Under the pieces are notes generated by a model. The model saw only the letters and a program-made list of their open reading frames with translations, ran no database searches and was not told where the DNA came from. 64,000 nucleotides of DNA from Aerophototrophica crusticola (GTDB taxonomy: Bacteria > Pseudomonadota > Alphaproteobacteria > Azospirillales > Azospirillaceae), in contig MOEB01000016.1 of NCBI GenBank assembly GCA_001939945.1, positions 39,617-103,616 on the forward strand, written 5' to 3'. Positions 39,107 through 50,256 of this stretch are shown piece by piece; the first letter of the stretch is position 1, and every line of letters begins with the position of its first letter. The translations under genes and the position numbers were made by a program.

Positions 39107-39610
39107 TTACCGCCCCGACCCCGGCGTCACCGGCTTCACCGCCGCGCCGTCCTTGCCGCGCTGGCAGGGCCACTTCTCCGACAGGGCGTCATAGAAGACC
39201 TGGCCCACGGGCTGGACCTTCTTGGCCGGGTTCTTCTCGATGTGGCGGTACACCGCCTCGATCTGGGCGCCGGTCTGGATGTTCTGCGGCATGCAGATGC
39301 CCAGCAGCATGCTGGGGTTGGTGCGCTGGAACAGTTGCCACAGCACCTCCTCGTCGATCTTGGACTGCACGGTGACCAGGCCGGCGAAGGCCAGGGCGCC
39401 CACTTGGCTGCCCACCTGCATCCCGGCCACCAGCCCCTCCGTCTGGGCGATGCAGCTCCCGATCTCAGTGTCGCCGCCCTGGCCGCCGGACAGCACCTTC
39501 ATGAACACGGCGCAGTTGTCGAACCAGGGCTGGGCCGTATCGGCGGCCTGGGCGCCGGGAACGAAGGACAGGGCGCCGAGCAGGGCGACGGCGGACAGGA
39601 ACTTGCGCAT
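39107..39610 (-). CDS. Rap1a/Tai-family-like exported protein
   Basis: A 167-residue protein with a signal peptide (cut near AQAA). GICMPQNIQTGAQIEAVYRHIEKNP...EKWPC follows the Rap1a/Tai pattern (a Cys-Pro turn, a helix, then a final WPC), where the Cys residues form disulphides. Founding members are immunity proteins against type VI amidase effectors. No effector or secretion gene is nearby, so an immunity role here is unproven. The ATG at 39610 gives a good signal peptide. Confidence 0.72.
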   Translation of the reverse strand: MRKFLSAVALLGALSFVPGAQAADTAQPWFDNCAVFMKVLSGGQGGDTEIGSCIAQTEGLVAGMQVGSQVGALAFAGLVTVQSKIDEEVLWQLFQRTNPSMLLGICMPQNIQTGAQIEAVYRHIEKNPAKKVQPVGQVFYDALSEKWPCQRGKDGAAVKPVTPGSGR

Positions 39611-39717
39611 GGGGGCTTCCGGGCGTGGCGGCCTCGGCAAGCGGGCCGCTCTGGTTGGATTGGGCCGCACTCTACGCGCACGCGCGCGACCTTGTCCAGG
39701 CGGGCAGGGTTGTCCAA

Positions 39718-39732
39718 TGTAGTAAAATTACA
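39718..39732. promoter_or_regulatory. HexR-like box 4 (zwf operon)
   Basis: TGTAGTAAAATTACA has one mismatch to TGTAATN3ATTACA. It lies about 200 bp before zwf, in the region shared with the divergent Rap1a-like gene. Control of zwf-edd-eda by HexR is the classic arrangement. Confidence 0.65.
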
Positions 39733-39933
39733 CAGCATCGTTTCCCCGGGAGATGAAAATGGGACGAGAACCGGCGGGGCGCTTGCGCAAGCCGGTAACT
39801 CTGCTACATTGGGCGGTGTCCTCCCCGACCCAAGCCGCCTTGCCCCCGCAACGGGGCCCGCGGCCCGGCGGGCCGGGCCAACAGCAGCGGGCAACCCCGC
39901 GACAAGCCACCCCGCACACGGAACAGGCGCCCC

Positions 39934-41412
39934 ATGGCCGAGATATTGCCGGTCCCCCCCTTCGACTTCGTCGTGTTCGGCGGCACGGGCGACCTGTCCC
40001 TGCGCAAGCTGATGCCGGGCCTGTTCTACCGGGAGGCGGACCGCCAGATCATCGGCGACAGCCGGATCATCGCCGTCTCCCGCACCGACCAGACGGTGGG
40101 GCAGTTCCGCAACCAGGTGGCCGGCGCCCTTGACCGCTACGTCCCCGCCGCCGACCGCCACCCGGAGGTGGTGGAGCGTTTCCTGGCCCGGTTGCATTAC
40201 GTGGCCCTGGACGCCACCCGCGGCGAGGGCTGGGGCGACCTGCGCGACGCCCTGGCCCCGGCAGAGGAAAAGGTGCGGGTCTTCTACCTCGCCACCTCCC
40301 CCAGCCTGTTCGGCGCCATCTGCCGCAACCTGAAGGACGCCGGCCTGGTCAGCGATACCTGCCGCGTCGTGCTGGAAAAGCCCCTGGGCCATGACCGCAA
40401 GTCCGCCCAGGCCATCAACGAGGAGGTGGGCGCCGTCTTCCCGGAGGAGCGCATCTTCCGCATCGACCACTATCTGGGCAAGGAGTCGGTGCAGAACCTG
40501 ATGGTGCTGCGCTTCGGCAACGCCCTGTTCGAGCCGCTATGGGACAGCGGCTGGATCGACCATGTCCAGATCACCGTGGCGGAGAGCATCGGGGTCGAGG
40601 GCCGGGCCGAGTATTACGACAGGGCCGGCGCCCTGCGCGACATGGTGCAGAACCACTTCCTCCAGCTCCTCTGCCTCGTGGCCATGGAACCGCCGTCCTC
40701 CCTGTCGGAGGACACCATGCGCAATGAGAAGATCAAGGTGCTGCGCGCCCTGCGCCCCATCGGTGCCGCGGAGGTGAAGCAGAAGACCGTGCGCGGCCAG
40801 TACCGCCCCGGCGCCGTCGACGGCAAGCCGGTGCCAGGATACCTGGAGGAGCTGGGCGGCAGGAACCAGTCTAACACGGAGACGCTGGTCTCCATCAAGT
40901 GCGAGATCGACAATTGGCGCTGGGGCGGGGTGCCCTTCTACCTGCGCACGGGCAAGCGCATGCCCACCCGCTGCTCCGAGATCGTCATCCAGTTCAAGGC
41001 CATCCCCCACAACGTCTTCGGCAAGGGGGCGGGGGAACTGGCGGCCAACAAGCTGGTCATCCGCCTGCAGCCGGACGAGGGCGTGCGCCTGTCCATCATG
41101 ACCAAGGTGCCGGGCCCCGGCGGCCTGCGCCTGCGCTCCGTGCCCCTGAACCTGTCTTACGCGGAGGCCTTCAAGGACCGCTACCCGGAGGCGTACGAGC
41201 GGCTGTTGATGGACGTGGTCCGCGGCAACCCCGCCCTGTTCATGCGCCGCGACGAGGTGGACGCCGCCTGGGCCTGGATCGACACCATCCAGGCCGCCTG
41301 GGTGGAGACCGACATGAAGCCGGAGCCCTACAGCGCGGGGAGCTGGGGACCCATCAGCTCCGCCCTGCTGCTGGCCCGCGACAACAGGAGCTGGCATGAC
41401 GCCGAGTTCTGA
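39934..41412 (+). CDS. zwf: Glucose-6-phosphate 1-dehydrogenase
   Basis: A 492-residue enzyme that oxidises glucose-6-phosphate to 6-phosphogluconolactone with NAD(P)+. GGTGDLS (16-22) binds the cofactor. EKPLGHD and R176-I-D-H179-YLGKE form the substrate site, with H179 in the catalytic motif. It is the first gene of the Entner-Doudoroff operon and overlaps pgl by 17 bp. Confidence 0.97.
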   Translation: MAEILPVPPFDFVVFGGTGDLSLRKLMPGLFYREADRQIIGDSRIIAVSRTDQTVGQFRNQVAGALDRYVPAADRHPEVVERFLARLHYVALDATRGEGWGDLRDALAPAEEKVRVFYLATSPSLFGAICRNLKDAGLVSDTCRVVLEKPLGHDRKSAQAINEEVGAVFPEERIFRIDHYLGKESVQNLMVLRFGNALFEPLWDSGWIDHVQITVAESIGVEGRAEYYDRAGALRDMVQNHFLQLLCLVAMEPPSSLSEDTMRNEKIKVLRALRPIGAAEVKQKTVRGQYRPGAVDGKPVPGYLEELGGRNQSNTETLVSIKCEIDNWRWGGVPFYLRTGKRMPTRCSEIVIQFKAIPHNVFGKGAGELAANKLVIRLQPDEGVRLSIMTKVPGPGGLRLRSVPLNLSYAEAFKDRYPEAYERLLMDVVRGNPALFMRRDEVDAAWAWIDTIQAAWVETDMKPEPYSAGSWGPISSALLLARDNRSWHDAEF

Positions 41413-42106
41413 GCCGGCCTTCCGCGAGCACCCGGACCGCGACAGCCTGGCCGCCGCCCTGGCCGACCACATCGCCGCCCTGGTACGGGCCGCGGTGGCG
41501 GCGCGGGGGATCTGCGCCCTGGTCCTGTCCGGCGGCACCACCCCGGTGGCCCTGTTCGCAAGGCTTGCGACCCTGCCGGGCCTGCCCTGGGACCGCACCG
41601 TGCTGACCCTGGCGGACGAGCGCTGGGTGGAGCCGGACGACCCCGCCAGCAATGAGGGGCTGGTCCGCCGCACCTTGGCCCCGGCCTTGGCGCAGGGGGC
41701 CCGGTTCGTCGGGCTGAAGAGCCGCGGCGCCGTCCCCGTCGACGGTCTGGCGGAGACGGAGCTGCGCCTCGCCAGCGTGCCGCGCCCCTTCGACCTGGTC
41801 CTGCTGGGCATGGGCGATGACGGCCACACCGCCAGCCTGTTCCCCGGCGGGGAGGGGCTGGCGGATGCCCTGGCCGGGCAGGGGCGGCTCGCCGCCTCCG
41901 TGGTGCCCGCCATCCCGGGGCCGCCCCGGGTCACCCTGACCCTGCCCGCCCTGCTCCAGGCGCGGGAGATCGCCCTGCTGATCACCGGCCCGTCCAAGCG
42001 CGCCGTCTACGACGCCGCCCTGCGCCCCGGCCCGGTGGAGGAATTCCCTGTCCGCGGCGTGCTGCACCAGGCGGCCGCCCCCGTCACCACCTGGTGGGCG
42101 CCGTAA
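41396..42106 (+). CDS. pgl: 6-Phosphogluconolactonase
   Basis: A 236-residue NagB/RpiA-fold lactonase of the DevB type. LVLSGGTTPVALFARL, DERWVEPDDPASNEGLVRR and LLGMGDDGHTASLFPG are the family signatures. It hydrolyses 6-phosphogluconolactone made by Zwf. Translation is coupled to zwf through the overlap. Confidence 0.95.
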   Translation: MTPSSEPAFREHPDRDSLAAALADHIAALVRAAVAARGICALVLSGGTTPVALFARLATLPGLPWDRTVLTLADERWVEPDDPASNEGLVRRTLAPALAQGARFVGLKSRGAVPVDGLAETELRLASVPRPFDLVLLGMGDDGHTASLFPGGEGLADALAGQGRLAASVVPAIPGPPRVTLTLPALLQAREIALLITGPSKRAVYDAALRPGPVEEFPVRGVLHQAAAPVTTWWAP

Positions 42107-42136
42107 GGCCCGCCCGCCTGTTTCCAGGAGGCTGAG

Positions 42137-43966
42137 ATGCCCGTCCAGGATGCCATCCGCCGCGTCACCGACCGGATCACCGCCCGCAGCGCCGCCACCC
42201 GCGCCCAGTACCTGGAGCGCACGGCCGCGGCGCAGCGCAACGGCCCGCACCGGCAGGTGCTGGGCTGTGGCAACCTCGCCCACGGCTTCGCCGCCTGCCC
42301 CGCGTCCGACAAGGCGGCGCTGAAGGGGGCGGAGCAGGCGAACATCGCCATCGTCAGCGCCTACAACGACATGCTCTCGGCCCACCAGCCGCTGGAGCGC
42401 TTCCCCGCCATCATCAAGGAAGCCGCCCGCAAGGCCGGCGCCGTGGCCCAGTTCGCCGGCGGCGTGCCCGCCATGTGCGACGGCGTCACCCAGGGCCAGC
42501 CGGGGATGGAGCTGTCCCTGTTCAGCCGGGACGTGATCGCGCTCTCCACTGCTGTCGCCCTGTCCCACAACATGTTCGACTCGGCGCTTTACCTGGGCGT
42601 CTGCGACAAGATCGTGCCGGGCTTGCTGATCGGGGCGCTGAGCTTCGGCCACCTGCCGGCCATCTTCGTCCCCGGCGGCCCCATGCCGTCCGGCCTGCCC
42701 AACCCGGAGAAGGCCCGCATCCGCCAGCTCTACGCGGAGGGCAAGGTGGGCCGGGCGGAGCTGCTGGAGGCGGAGAGCCAGTCCTACCACGGCCCCGGCA
42801 CCTGCACCTTCTACGGCACGGCCAACTCCAACCAGATGATGATGGAGATCATGGGCCTGCACCTGCCCGGCTCCAGCTTCATCAACCCCAACACCCCCCT
42901 GCGCGACGCCCTGACCGCGGCCGCCGCCGAGCGCGCCGCCCGCATCACCGCGCTGGGCGACGAGTACACCCCCATCGCGGAGGTGGTGGACGAGAAGGCC
43001 GTGGTGAATGCCATGGTCGGCCTGCTGGCCACCGGCGGCTCCACCAACCACACCATCCATCTGGTGGCCATGGCCGCCGCGGCGGGCGTGGTGGTCGATT
43101 GGCAGGACTTCAACGACCTGTCCCAGGCCGTTCCGCTGCTCTGCCGCGTCTATCCCAACGGCGTGGCGGACGTGAACCATTTCCACGCCGCCGGCGGCAT
43201 GCAGTTCCTGATCGGGACCTTGCTGGACAACGGCCTGCTCCATGGCGACGTGAAGACCGTCGCCGGCCCCGGCGGGCTGGAGGCCTACCGCTCCGAAGCC
43301 TTCCTGGACGGGGAGGGCAGGGCCACTTGGCGTCCCGGGCCCACCGCCAGCGCCGACACGGCCGTCCTGCGCCCGGCGACGGAGCCGTTCGACAGCACCG
43401 GCGGCATCCGCCTGCTCACCGGCAACCTCGGCCGCGGCATCATCAAGGTCAGCGCCGTGAAGCCGCAGCACCGGATCGTGGAGGCCCCCGCCCGGGTGTT
43501 CGACGGGCAGGACGCCATGCTCGCCGCCTTCAAGGCGGGGGAGCTGAACCAGGACGTGGTGGTGGTCGTCCGCTGGCAGGGGCCGAAGTCCAACGGCATG
43601 CCCGAACTGCACAAGCTCACCCCCTCCCTGGGCGTGCTCCAGGACAAGGGCTTCAAGGTGGCCCTGGTCACCGACGGCCGCATGTCCGGCGCCTCCGGCA
43701 AGGTACCCGCCGCCATCCACGTCACCCCGGAATGCCTCGGCGGCGGCCCGCTGGCCCGGGTGCGCGACGGCGACATCATCCGCCTGGACGCGGAGGCCGG
43801 CACGCTGGAGGCCTTGGTGGACCCGGCCGCGTTCGCGGCGCGGGAGGTGGCCGTGCCCGACCTGACCCCCAACGGCTGGGGCATGGGCCGGGACCTGTTC
43901 GGCGCCTTCCGCGGCGTCGTCACCGGCGCCGAGCAGGGCGCCTCATCCTTCAGCTACGGGGCCTGA
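42137..43966 (+). CDS. edd: Phosphogluconate dehydratase
   Basis: A 609-residue Fe-S dehydratase of the IlvD/Edd family that converts 6-phosphogluconate to KDPG. Cys in [14 protein letters not shown] and [14 protein letters not shown] fit [4Fe-4S] ligands, and CDKIVPGLL is a family motif. [18 protein letters not shown] near the C terminus is the conserved active-site segment. It is followed by eda after 4 bp. Confidence 0.96.
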   Translation: MPVQDAIRRVTDRITARSAATRAQYLERTAAAQRNGPHRQVLGCGNLAHGFAACPASDKAALKGAEQANIAIVSAYNDMLSAHQPLERFPAIIKEAARKAGAVAQFAGGVPAMCDGVTQGQPGMELSLFSRDVIALSTAVALSHNMFDSALYLGVCDKIVPGLLIGALSFGHLPAIFVPGGPMPSGLPNPEKARIRQLYAEGKVGRAELLEAESQSYHGPGTCTFYGTANSNQMMMEIMGLHLPGSSFINPNTPLRDALTAAAAERAARITALGDEYTPIAEVVDEKAVVNAMVGLLATGGSTNHTIHLVAMAAAAGVVVDWQDFNDLSQAVPLLCRVYPNGVADVNHFHAAGGMQFLIGTLLDNGLLHGDVKTVAGPGGLEAYRSEAFLDGEGRATWRPGPTASADTAVLRPATEPFDSTGGIRLLTGNLGRGIIKVSAVKPQHRIVEAPARVFDGQDAMLAAFKAGELNQDVVVVVRWQGPKSNGMPELHKLTPSLGVLQDKGFKVALVTDGRMSGASGKVPAAIHVTPECLGGGPLARVRDGDIIRLDAEAGTLEALVDPAAFAAREVAVPDLTPNGWGMGRDLFGAFRGVVTGAEQGASSFSYGA

Positions 43967-43970
43967 CCTC

Positions 43971-44657
43971 ATGGACACGATGATCGCCCCGCCCGCCGCC
44001 GGCATCGAGGCCATGCAGGCGGAGGTCGCCCGCCTCTGCACCCTCGCCCCCGTGATCCCCGTGATCGTGGTGGAGGACCTGTCCCAGGCCGTGCCCATGG
44101 CCCAGGCCCTGGTGGCCGGCGGCCTGCCGGTGCTGGAGGTGACGCTCCGCTCCGCCGTCGCCCTGGACGCCATCGCCCTGATGGCCAAGGTTCCCGGTGC
44201 CGTGGTCGGCGCCGGCACGGTGGTGCGGCCGGACCAGATCGCCGCCGTGCGCGCCGCCGGCGCCCGCTTCATGGTCAGCCCCGGCGCTTACCCGGAACTG
44301 GTGACCGCCGCCCTGGACAGCGGCATCCCCTTCCTGCCCGGGGCCGCGACGCCGTCGGAGATGATGGCCCTGCTGTCCCGTGGCATCCGCCACCAGAAAC
44401 TGTTCCCCGCCACCGTCGTGGGCGGCCTGGACATGCTGAAGGCCCTGGCCAGCCCCCTCTCCGCCATCCGCTTCTGCCCCACCGGCGGCGTCACGGCTGA
44501 GACGGCGCCCACCTTCCTTTCCCTCCCCAATGTCCTCTGCGTCGGCGGCTCCTGGGTCACGCCCAAGCCCGCCATCCAGGCCGGCGACTGGGCCACCGTG
44601 GAACGCCTGGCCCGCGAGGCGGCGGCGCTGCGGAAATCCTCCGTGCAAGGCTCCTGA
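43971..44657 (+). CDS. eda: 2-keto-3-deoxy-6-phosphogluconate aldolase
   Basis: A 228-residue KDPG aldolase that yields pyruvate and glyceraldehyde-3-phosphate. K143 in [12 protein letters not shown] is the Schiff-base lysine, and LEVTLRS holds the catalytic Glu region. [13 protein letters not shown] binds phosphate. It ends the zwf-pgl-edd-eda operon. Its TGA stop is the first three bases of the TGATGTCACC end of the palindromic element that follows. Confidence 0.96.
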   Translation: MDTMIAPPAAGIEAMQAEVARLCTLAPVIPVIVVEDLSQAVPMAQALVAGGLPVLEVTLRSAVALDAIALMAKVPGAVVGAGTVVRPDQIAAVRAAGARFMVSPGAYPELVTAALDSGIPFLPGAATPSEMMALLSRGIRHQKLFPATVVGGLDMLKALASPLSAIRFCPTGGVTAETAPTFLSLPNVLCVGGSWVTPKPAIQAGDWATVERLAREAAALRKSSVQGS

Positions 44658-45201
44658 TGTCACCCCGGGCTTGACCCGGGGTCCTCGGGGAAAGCGGACA
44701 TGCCAATGGCGCGGCAGCGGGCCTCCTCGTGGGCGTCACTCGGGGGGCGGCGTCGCTTTTGAACGCAGAGGACGCGGATGGCCGCAGAGGACACAGAGAG
44801 GTCTGGACTTACTGGAACAGTGATGACGGTGATGGCCAGGGATGACAGTGATGGGGCGGGCTTGGGGTAAAGCCAGTCCCTAAATTGATGATTGGTTTTG
44901 TTGGCGCCTTCGGCGCCAGTAAAGAGTGAAATACGTCAGGCTCTACGGCAACGCGGCACTGAGCCCTCTGTGTCCTCTGCGGCCATCTGCGTCCTCTGCG
45001 TTCCCAAATCAACGCTGGTCACGGGTGCAGAGGGGTGCAGGTGGGGGTTACATCACTGTCATCCCTGGCCATCACCGTCATCACTGCTCCGGTAAAGTGT
45101 CCCTCGGCGCAGGGGGCCGGCGGGTGGGCTTCCGGTGATTGGCACGACGCGATCCCGAGGGCCCCGGGTCAAGCCCGGGGTGACATCCAGTGCCCTGCTT
45201 G
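44643..45201 (+). repeat. Long palindromic intergenic element, long form, copy 3
   Basis: A roughly 560-bp non-coding element. The ends are CCCCGGGCTTGACCCGGGG (from 44663) and CCCCGGGTCAAGCCCGGGG (to 45182). Two inner modules each occur as inverted pairs: GCAGAGGACGCGGATGGCCG (about 44766) with its near complement (about 44975), and GATGACGGTGATGGCCAGGG (about 44822) with its complement (about 45059-45080). Most of its length matches the reverse complement of the copy at 48609. It begins inside eda. Confidence 0.88.
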
Positions 45202-45530
45202 CCTTCCTCTCAAGGTGCCTCGCACCCACAAACCCCCGTCCTGTGCCCCCTCGGCCACACCCCGTGCCATCTTCCCCGAGTCTCCCCAGAACAACCCCTT
45301 GCGTCCCACGGCGACCCGCCCTGGCCCCCATCCCTGTACCAATCCTGCCACAATCGTTCGGCACCCTTCCTGCCCAGCTCACCCGTTGCGGCTAACCTGA
45401 TGGCCGTATCATACTTCCGCGTAGGCGCGGATCGGTGGTACCTCGGCCGTCGCGAAAGGCCGCGTTAACGAAGCGGGCGTAGGACTTTCCCTAAGGCGCA
45501 GGCCGGCGGGGAAGAAGGGGTTCAAGGGGC
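45202..45530 (+). other. Upstream region of the penicillin-binding protein gene
   Basis: This 329-bp stretch has no credible ORF. A possible promoter is TTGCGG at 45386 with TCATAC at 45409 (17-bp spacing), about 115 bp before the start. GAAGAAGGGG near 45510 may serve the ribosome. This region lies inside the inverted repeat pair together with the gene. Confidence 0.4.
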
Positions 45531-48500
45531 ATGGCGCGGGCGCGGTGGATCCGAGGGATGGCCTGGGGCCTGACCCTGGCGATGGCCGGGGGCATCGGCG
45601 GTGCCGTCTGGTATGAGACCCGGACCTCCGTCTTGCAGGCCGAGGTGCTGGCCCGCTATGGCAAGGACCTGACCTTCAAGCTGGAACCCGGCCCCAACCC
45701 GGACGTGCGCTTCCCGCAGCAGGGCCCCTATGACCACCGGCTGGGCTACAGCCGCCTGCCCCAGTTCGTGGAGCGGTTGACCGCCGGCCCCTACAAGGTG
45801 GAGGCGCAGGCCCGCCCCAGCCCCGCCTTCCGCGACTATGTGGATTTCGGCGGCTTCGCGCCCTATCGGGAAAAGACCAGCGGCGGCTTGACCATCTATG
45901 ACCGTAACCGGTCCGGCCTGTTCGACGCCCGCTTCCCCGCCCGCACCTACAGGGGTTTCCAGGACGTGCCGGCCATGGTGGCCGACACGCTTCTGTTCAT
46001 CGAGAACCGGGAGCTGCTGGACCCCGCCCACCCCCACCGCAACCCGGCGGTGGAGTGGGACCGTTTCGCCCTGGCGGTCATCAACATCCCGCTGAAGATG
46101 ATCGACCCGGACAACCCAAGGGCGGGCGGCTCCACCCTGGCGACCCAGATCGAGAAATACCGCCACAGCCCCGAGGGCCGCACCGGCAGCAGCGTGGAGA
46201 AGCTGCGTCAGATGATGTCCGCCTCCGTCCGCGCCTACCTGAACGGCCCGGACACCACGATGGTGCGCCACCAGATCGTGGTGGACTACCTGAACTCCAC
46301 GCCCCTGTCGGCCCGCGCCGGCATCGGTGAGGTGAACGGGCTGGGCGACGGGCTCTGGGCCTGGTACGGCAGCGACTTCGCCACCGTGAACCGCATCCTC
46401 AAGACCGCCCCCCGGACGGAGGAGGAGCTGAAGGTCCAGGCCGTGGCCTACAAGCAGGTGCTCAGCCTGCTGCTTGCCCAAAGGCGGCCCAGCTACTACC
46501 TGGCCCAGGACCGCAACGCCCTGAACGAGTTGGCGAACAGCCACCTCCGCCTGCTGGAGGGTGCGGGCGTCATCAGCCCGGCCCTGGCCGACGCCGCCCG
46601 CTTCTTCCCCCTGCGCTTCCGCCCGGAGCCGCCGGACCTGCCCGAGCCCAGCTTCGTGGAGCAGAAGGCCACCAACGCCATCCGCAACCGACTGCTGGCC
46701 ACCCTGGGCGTCTCCAGCCTGTATGAGCTGGACCGCTTCGACCTGACCGTGGACACCACCCTGGACCAGCCGAGCCAGGAACGGGTGACCGCCATGCTGA
46801 AGCGGCTGGCCGACCCGGCGCAGGCGAAGGAGCTGGGCCTAGTCGGCGATCGGCTGCTGAACGACGCCGATCCGTCCAAGGTGGTCTACAGCGTCACCCT
46901 GTATGAGCGCACGCCCACCGCCAACCTGGTGCGGGTGCAGGTGGACACCCTGGCCCAGCCGCTCGACCTGAACGAGGGCGCCAAGCTCGACCTGGGCTCC
47001 ACCGCCAAGCTGCGCACCCTGGCCACCTACCTGGAGATCGTCGCCAAGCTGCACGACCGCCTGTCCGGCAAGGCGGAGCATGAGCTGTCGGCCGTCGCGG
47101 CCGACGCGCCGGACCGGCTGACCGAATGGGTTGCCCGCACCTTGTCCGCCCAGCCGCACCTGGACCGGGCGGCCATCCTGGACTTGGCCATGCAGCGGCA
47201 ATACTCCGCCAGCCCGGCGGAGCGGTTCTTCACCGGCGGCGGCCTGCACAGCTTCGGCAATTTCGACGACAAGGACGACCACAAGGTCATGCCGGTGTGG
47301 GACGCCTTCCGGCATTCCACCAACCTGGTGTTCATCCGGCTGATGCGGGACATCGTCAACCACTACATCGCCGAGGGCCCGGCCCGGCGTGACGACGTGC
47401 TGGACGACCCCCGCCACCCCGCCCGCAAGACCTACCTGGCCCGCTTCGCCGACCAGGAAGGCACGGATTTCCTGAACCGCTTCTGGGCGGACTACCGGGA
47501 CATGGACGGCGACAAGGCCCTGGACAAGCTGGGCTCCAAGATCCGCAAGACGCCGGACAAGCTCGCCACCGCCTTCCGCTCCGTCCGCCCTCAGGCGGGG
47601 GTGCGGGAGCTGTCGGCCTTCCTGGCCCGGCACCTGCCCGCCGGCGCGCCCACGCCGGGCCAGGTCCAGTCCCTCTATGACAAGTACGCCCCCGACGCCT
47701 GGTCCCTGAACGACCGGGGCTACATCGCCGGGGTGCACCCGCTGGAGCTGTGGCTGGTGGCCTATTTGCAGGACAGCCCCAAGCCCAAGCGCAAGGACAT
47801 GCTGAAGGAAAGCTCCAGTAGTCGGCAGGAAAGCTACCAGTGGCTGTTCACCACCCGGCACAAGCGGGCGCAGGACAAGCGCATCGGCATCGTGCTGGAG
47901 GAGGAGGCGTTCCAGCGCCTGCACGCGGACTGGAAGCGGCTGGGCTACCCGTTCGAAAGCCTGATCGCCAGCTACGCCACCTCCATCGGCAGCTCCGCCG
48001 ACCGGCCCGGCGCCCTGGCGGAGCTGATGGGCGTCATCGTCAATGACGGCGTGCGCCTGCCCACCGGCCGCATCAGCCGCCTGCACTTCGCCGAGGGCAC
48101 GCCCTACGAGACTATCTTCAGCTTCGACGGGCAGGAGCGGGGCCAGCAGGTCATGGACCCGGATGTCGCCCGCACCCTGCGCCGCCACCTGATGGACATC
48201 GTGGAGAACGGCACCGCTCGCCGCGTCCGCGGTGCCTTCACCAACGCTGACGGCAGCGCCATCCCCGTGGGCGGCAAGACCGGCACCGGCGACCACCGGT
48301 TCGAACGCTACGGCCCCGGCGGCGTGGTGCTCGAAAGCCGCGTGGTCAACCGCACCGCCACCTTCGTCTTCTACATCGGCGACCGCTTCTTCGGCGTCAT
48401 CACCGCCCACGTCCACGGGCAAGAGGCCGCCAAGTACCGCTTCACCTCGGCCCTGCCGTCCCAGATCCTGAAAATCCTCGCCCCGGCCCTCCAGCCCCTG

Positions 48501-48590
48501 ATGACCAACGGCGTCCAGACGGCCGAACGGACGGAGGACCCCAAGCCCACGGCCGTGGTCCCGGTGGGGTATCCCGTGGCGCGGCCATAA
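45531..48590 (+). CDS. Unusual class A penicillin-binding protein (GT51 plus transpeptidase)
   Basis: A 1019-residue bitopic protein with one N-terminal membrane anchor (about 8-28). The glycosyltransferase-51 part has FIENRE (E158 is the probable catalytic Glu) and GGSTLATQI. The transpeptidase part has S490-TAK (SxxK), S596-TN (SxN) and K916-TG in GGKTGTGD. About 320 residues separate SxN from KTG, far more than usual, and hold a large insert (about 610-830). It probably polymerises and crosslinks peptidoglycan, with the insert giving a special role. It is alone between repeats. Confidence 0.87.
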   Translation: MARARWIRGMAWGLTLAMAGGIGGAVWYETRTSVLQAEVLARYGKDLTFKLEPGPNPDVRFPQQGPYDHRLGYSRLPQFVERLTAGPYKVEAQARPSPAFRDYVDFGGFAPYREKTSGGLTIYDRNRSGLFDARFPARTYRGFQDVPAMVADTLLFIENRELLDPAHPHRNPAVEWDRFALAVINIPLKMIDPDNPRAGGSTLATQIEKYRHSPEGRTGSSVEKLRQMMSASVRAYLNGPDTTMVRHQIVVDYLNSTPLSARAGIGEVNGLGDGLWAWYGSDFATVNRILKTAPRTEEELKVQAVAYKQVLSLLLAQRRPSYYLAQDRNALNELANSHLRLLEGAGVISPALADAARFFPLRFRPEPPDLPEPSFVEQKATNAIRNRLLATLGVSSLYELDRFDLTVDTTLDQPSQERVTAMLKRLADPAQAKELGLVGDRLLNDADPSKVVYSVTLYERTPTANLVRVQVDTLAQPLDLNEGAKLDLGSTAKLRTLATYLEIVAKLHDRLSGKAEHELSAVAADAPDRLTEWVARTLSAQPHLDRAAILDLAMQRQYSASPAERFFTGGGLHSFGNFDDKDDHKVMPVWDAFRHSTNLVFIRLMRDIVNHYIAEGPARRDDVLDDPRHPARKTYLARFADQEGTDFLNRFWADYRDMDGDKALDKLGSKIRKTPDKLATAFRSVRPQAGVRELSAFLARHLPAGAPTPGQVQSLYDKYAPDAWSLNDRGYIAGVHPLELWLVAYLQDSPKPKRKDMLKESSSSRQESYQWLFTTRHKRAQDKRIGIVLEEEAFQRLHADWKRLGYPFESLIASYATSIGSSADRPGALAELMGVIVNDGVRLPTGRISRLHFAEGTPYETIFSFDGQERGQQVMDPDVARTLRRHLMDIVENGTARRVRGAFTNADGSAIPVGGKTGTGDHRFERYGPGGVVLESRVVNRTATFVFYIGDRFFGVITAHVHGQEAAKYRFTSALPSQILKILAPALQPLMTNGVQTAERTEDPKPTAVVPVGYPVARP

Positions 48591-48608
48591 GCCTGATGTT
48601 TTCGGCAT

Positions 48609-49158
48609 TGCAGTGCACTGGATGTCACCCCGGGCTTGACCCGGGGCCCTCGGGATCGCGCCGTGCCAATCACCGAAAGCGCACCCGCCGGCCAATTGCA
48701 CCCGGGTGAACTTACAAGAACAGTGATGACGGTGATGGCCAGGGATGACAGTGATGCATCCCCCACCTCCACCCCTCTGCGCCTGTGACCGGCGTTGATT
48801 TGGGAACGCAGAGGACGCAAATGGCCGCAGAGGACACAGAGGGGTCAGTGCCACGGCGCCCGTTGGGCCCGACGCTATTTCCCGTCACTGGCACCGCAGG
48901 CGCCAACAGGATCATTCTTTGATTGAGGCCCAACCTGTCCCCAAGCCCGCCCCATCACTGTCATCCCTGGCCATCACCGTCATCACTGTTCCAGTAAGTT
49001 CAATTCCTCTCTGTGTCCTCTACGGCCATCTGGGTCCTCCGCGTTCCAAAGCGACGCATCCATCGCACCAAAGCCAGTCGGGAGGCCCGCTGCCGCGCCA
49101 CTGGTACGCCCGCTTTCCCGAGGAGCCCGGGTCAAGCCCGGGCTGACATCATTGCTTG
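48609..49158 (-). repeat. Long palindromic intergenic element, long form, copy 4
   Basis: A roughly 550-bp element between the penicillin-binding protein and ldh genes, homologous over nearly its whole length to the copy at 44643 but inverted. The ends are TGCACTGGATGTCACCCCGG (from 48614) and GCCCGGGCTGACATCATTGC (to about 49155). The inner modules are GATGACGGTGATGGCCAGGG (about 48725) and GCAGAGGACGCAAATGGCCG (about 48809), with complementary partners near 48960 and 49015. No gene is visible in it. Confidence 0.88.
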
Positions 49159-49167
49159 GCCAGGGCC

Positions 49168-50139
<972 letters not shown>

Positions 50140-50256
50140 TTAACCGTGCGGCGGGCGAAAGGGATTGCGCTGGGTCAATCCGGACCCATGCCGAGGGCGC
50201 ATTGGACAAAATTCCTAAGAACTGTCATGCTCGACTGGTCTTGGACACAGTGAATC

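Noticed and set aside
41354..43720. 788-codon frame antisense to pgl/edd
   Set aside because: Shadow; sense genes are unambiguous.
44760..45090. Possible CRISPR array from repeated GATGACGGTGATGGCC and CAGAGGAC phrases
   Set aside because: Repeats are inverted, not direct, with irregular spacing and only two copies of each; no cas genes.
44658..45468. Several short frames in the repeat before the penicillin-binding protein
   Set aside because: They arise from palindromic repeat sequence, appear on both strands and share no protein-like pattern.
46839..48854. 671-codon frame antisense to the penicillin-binding protein gene
   Set aside because: Shadow; it also runs into the non-coding repeat.
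44643..49158. Composite transposon around the penicillin-binding protein gene
   Set aside because: No transposase frame in either flanking copy and no clear target duplication, so only a MITE-like or invertible element is proposed.
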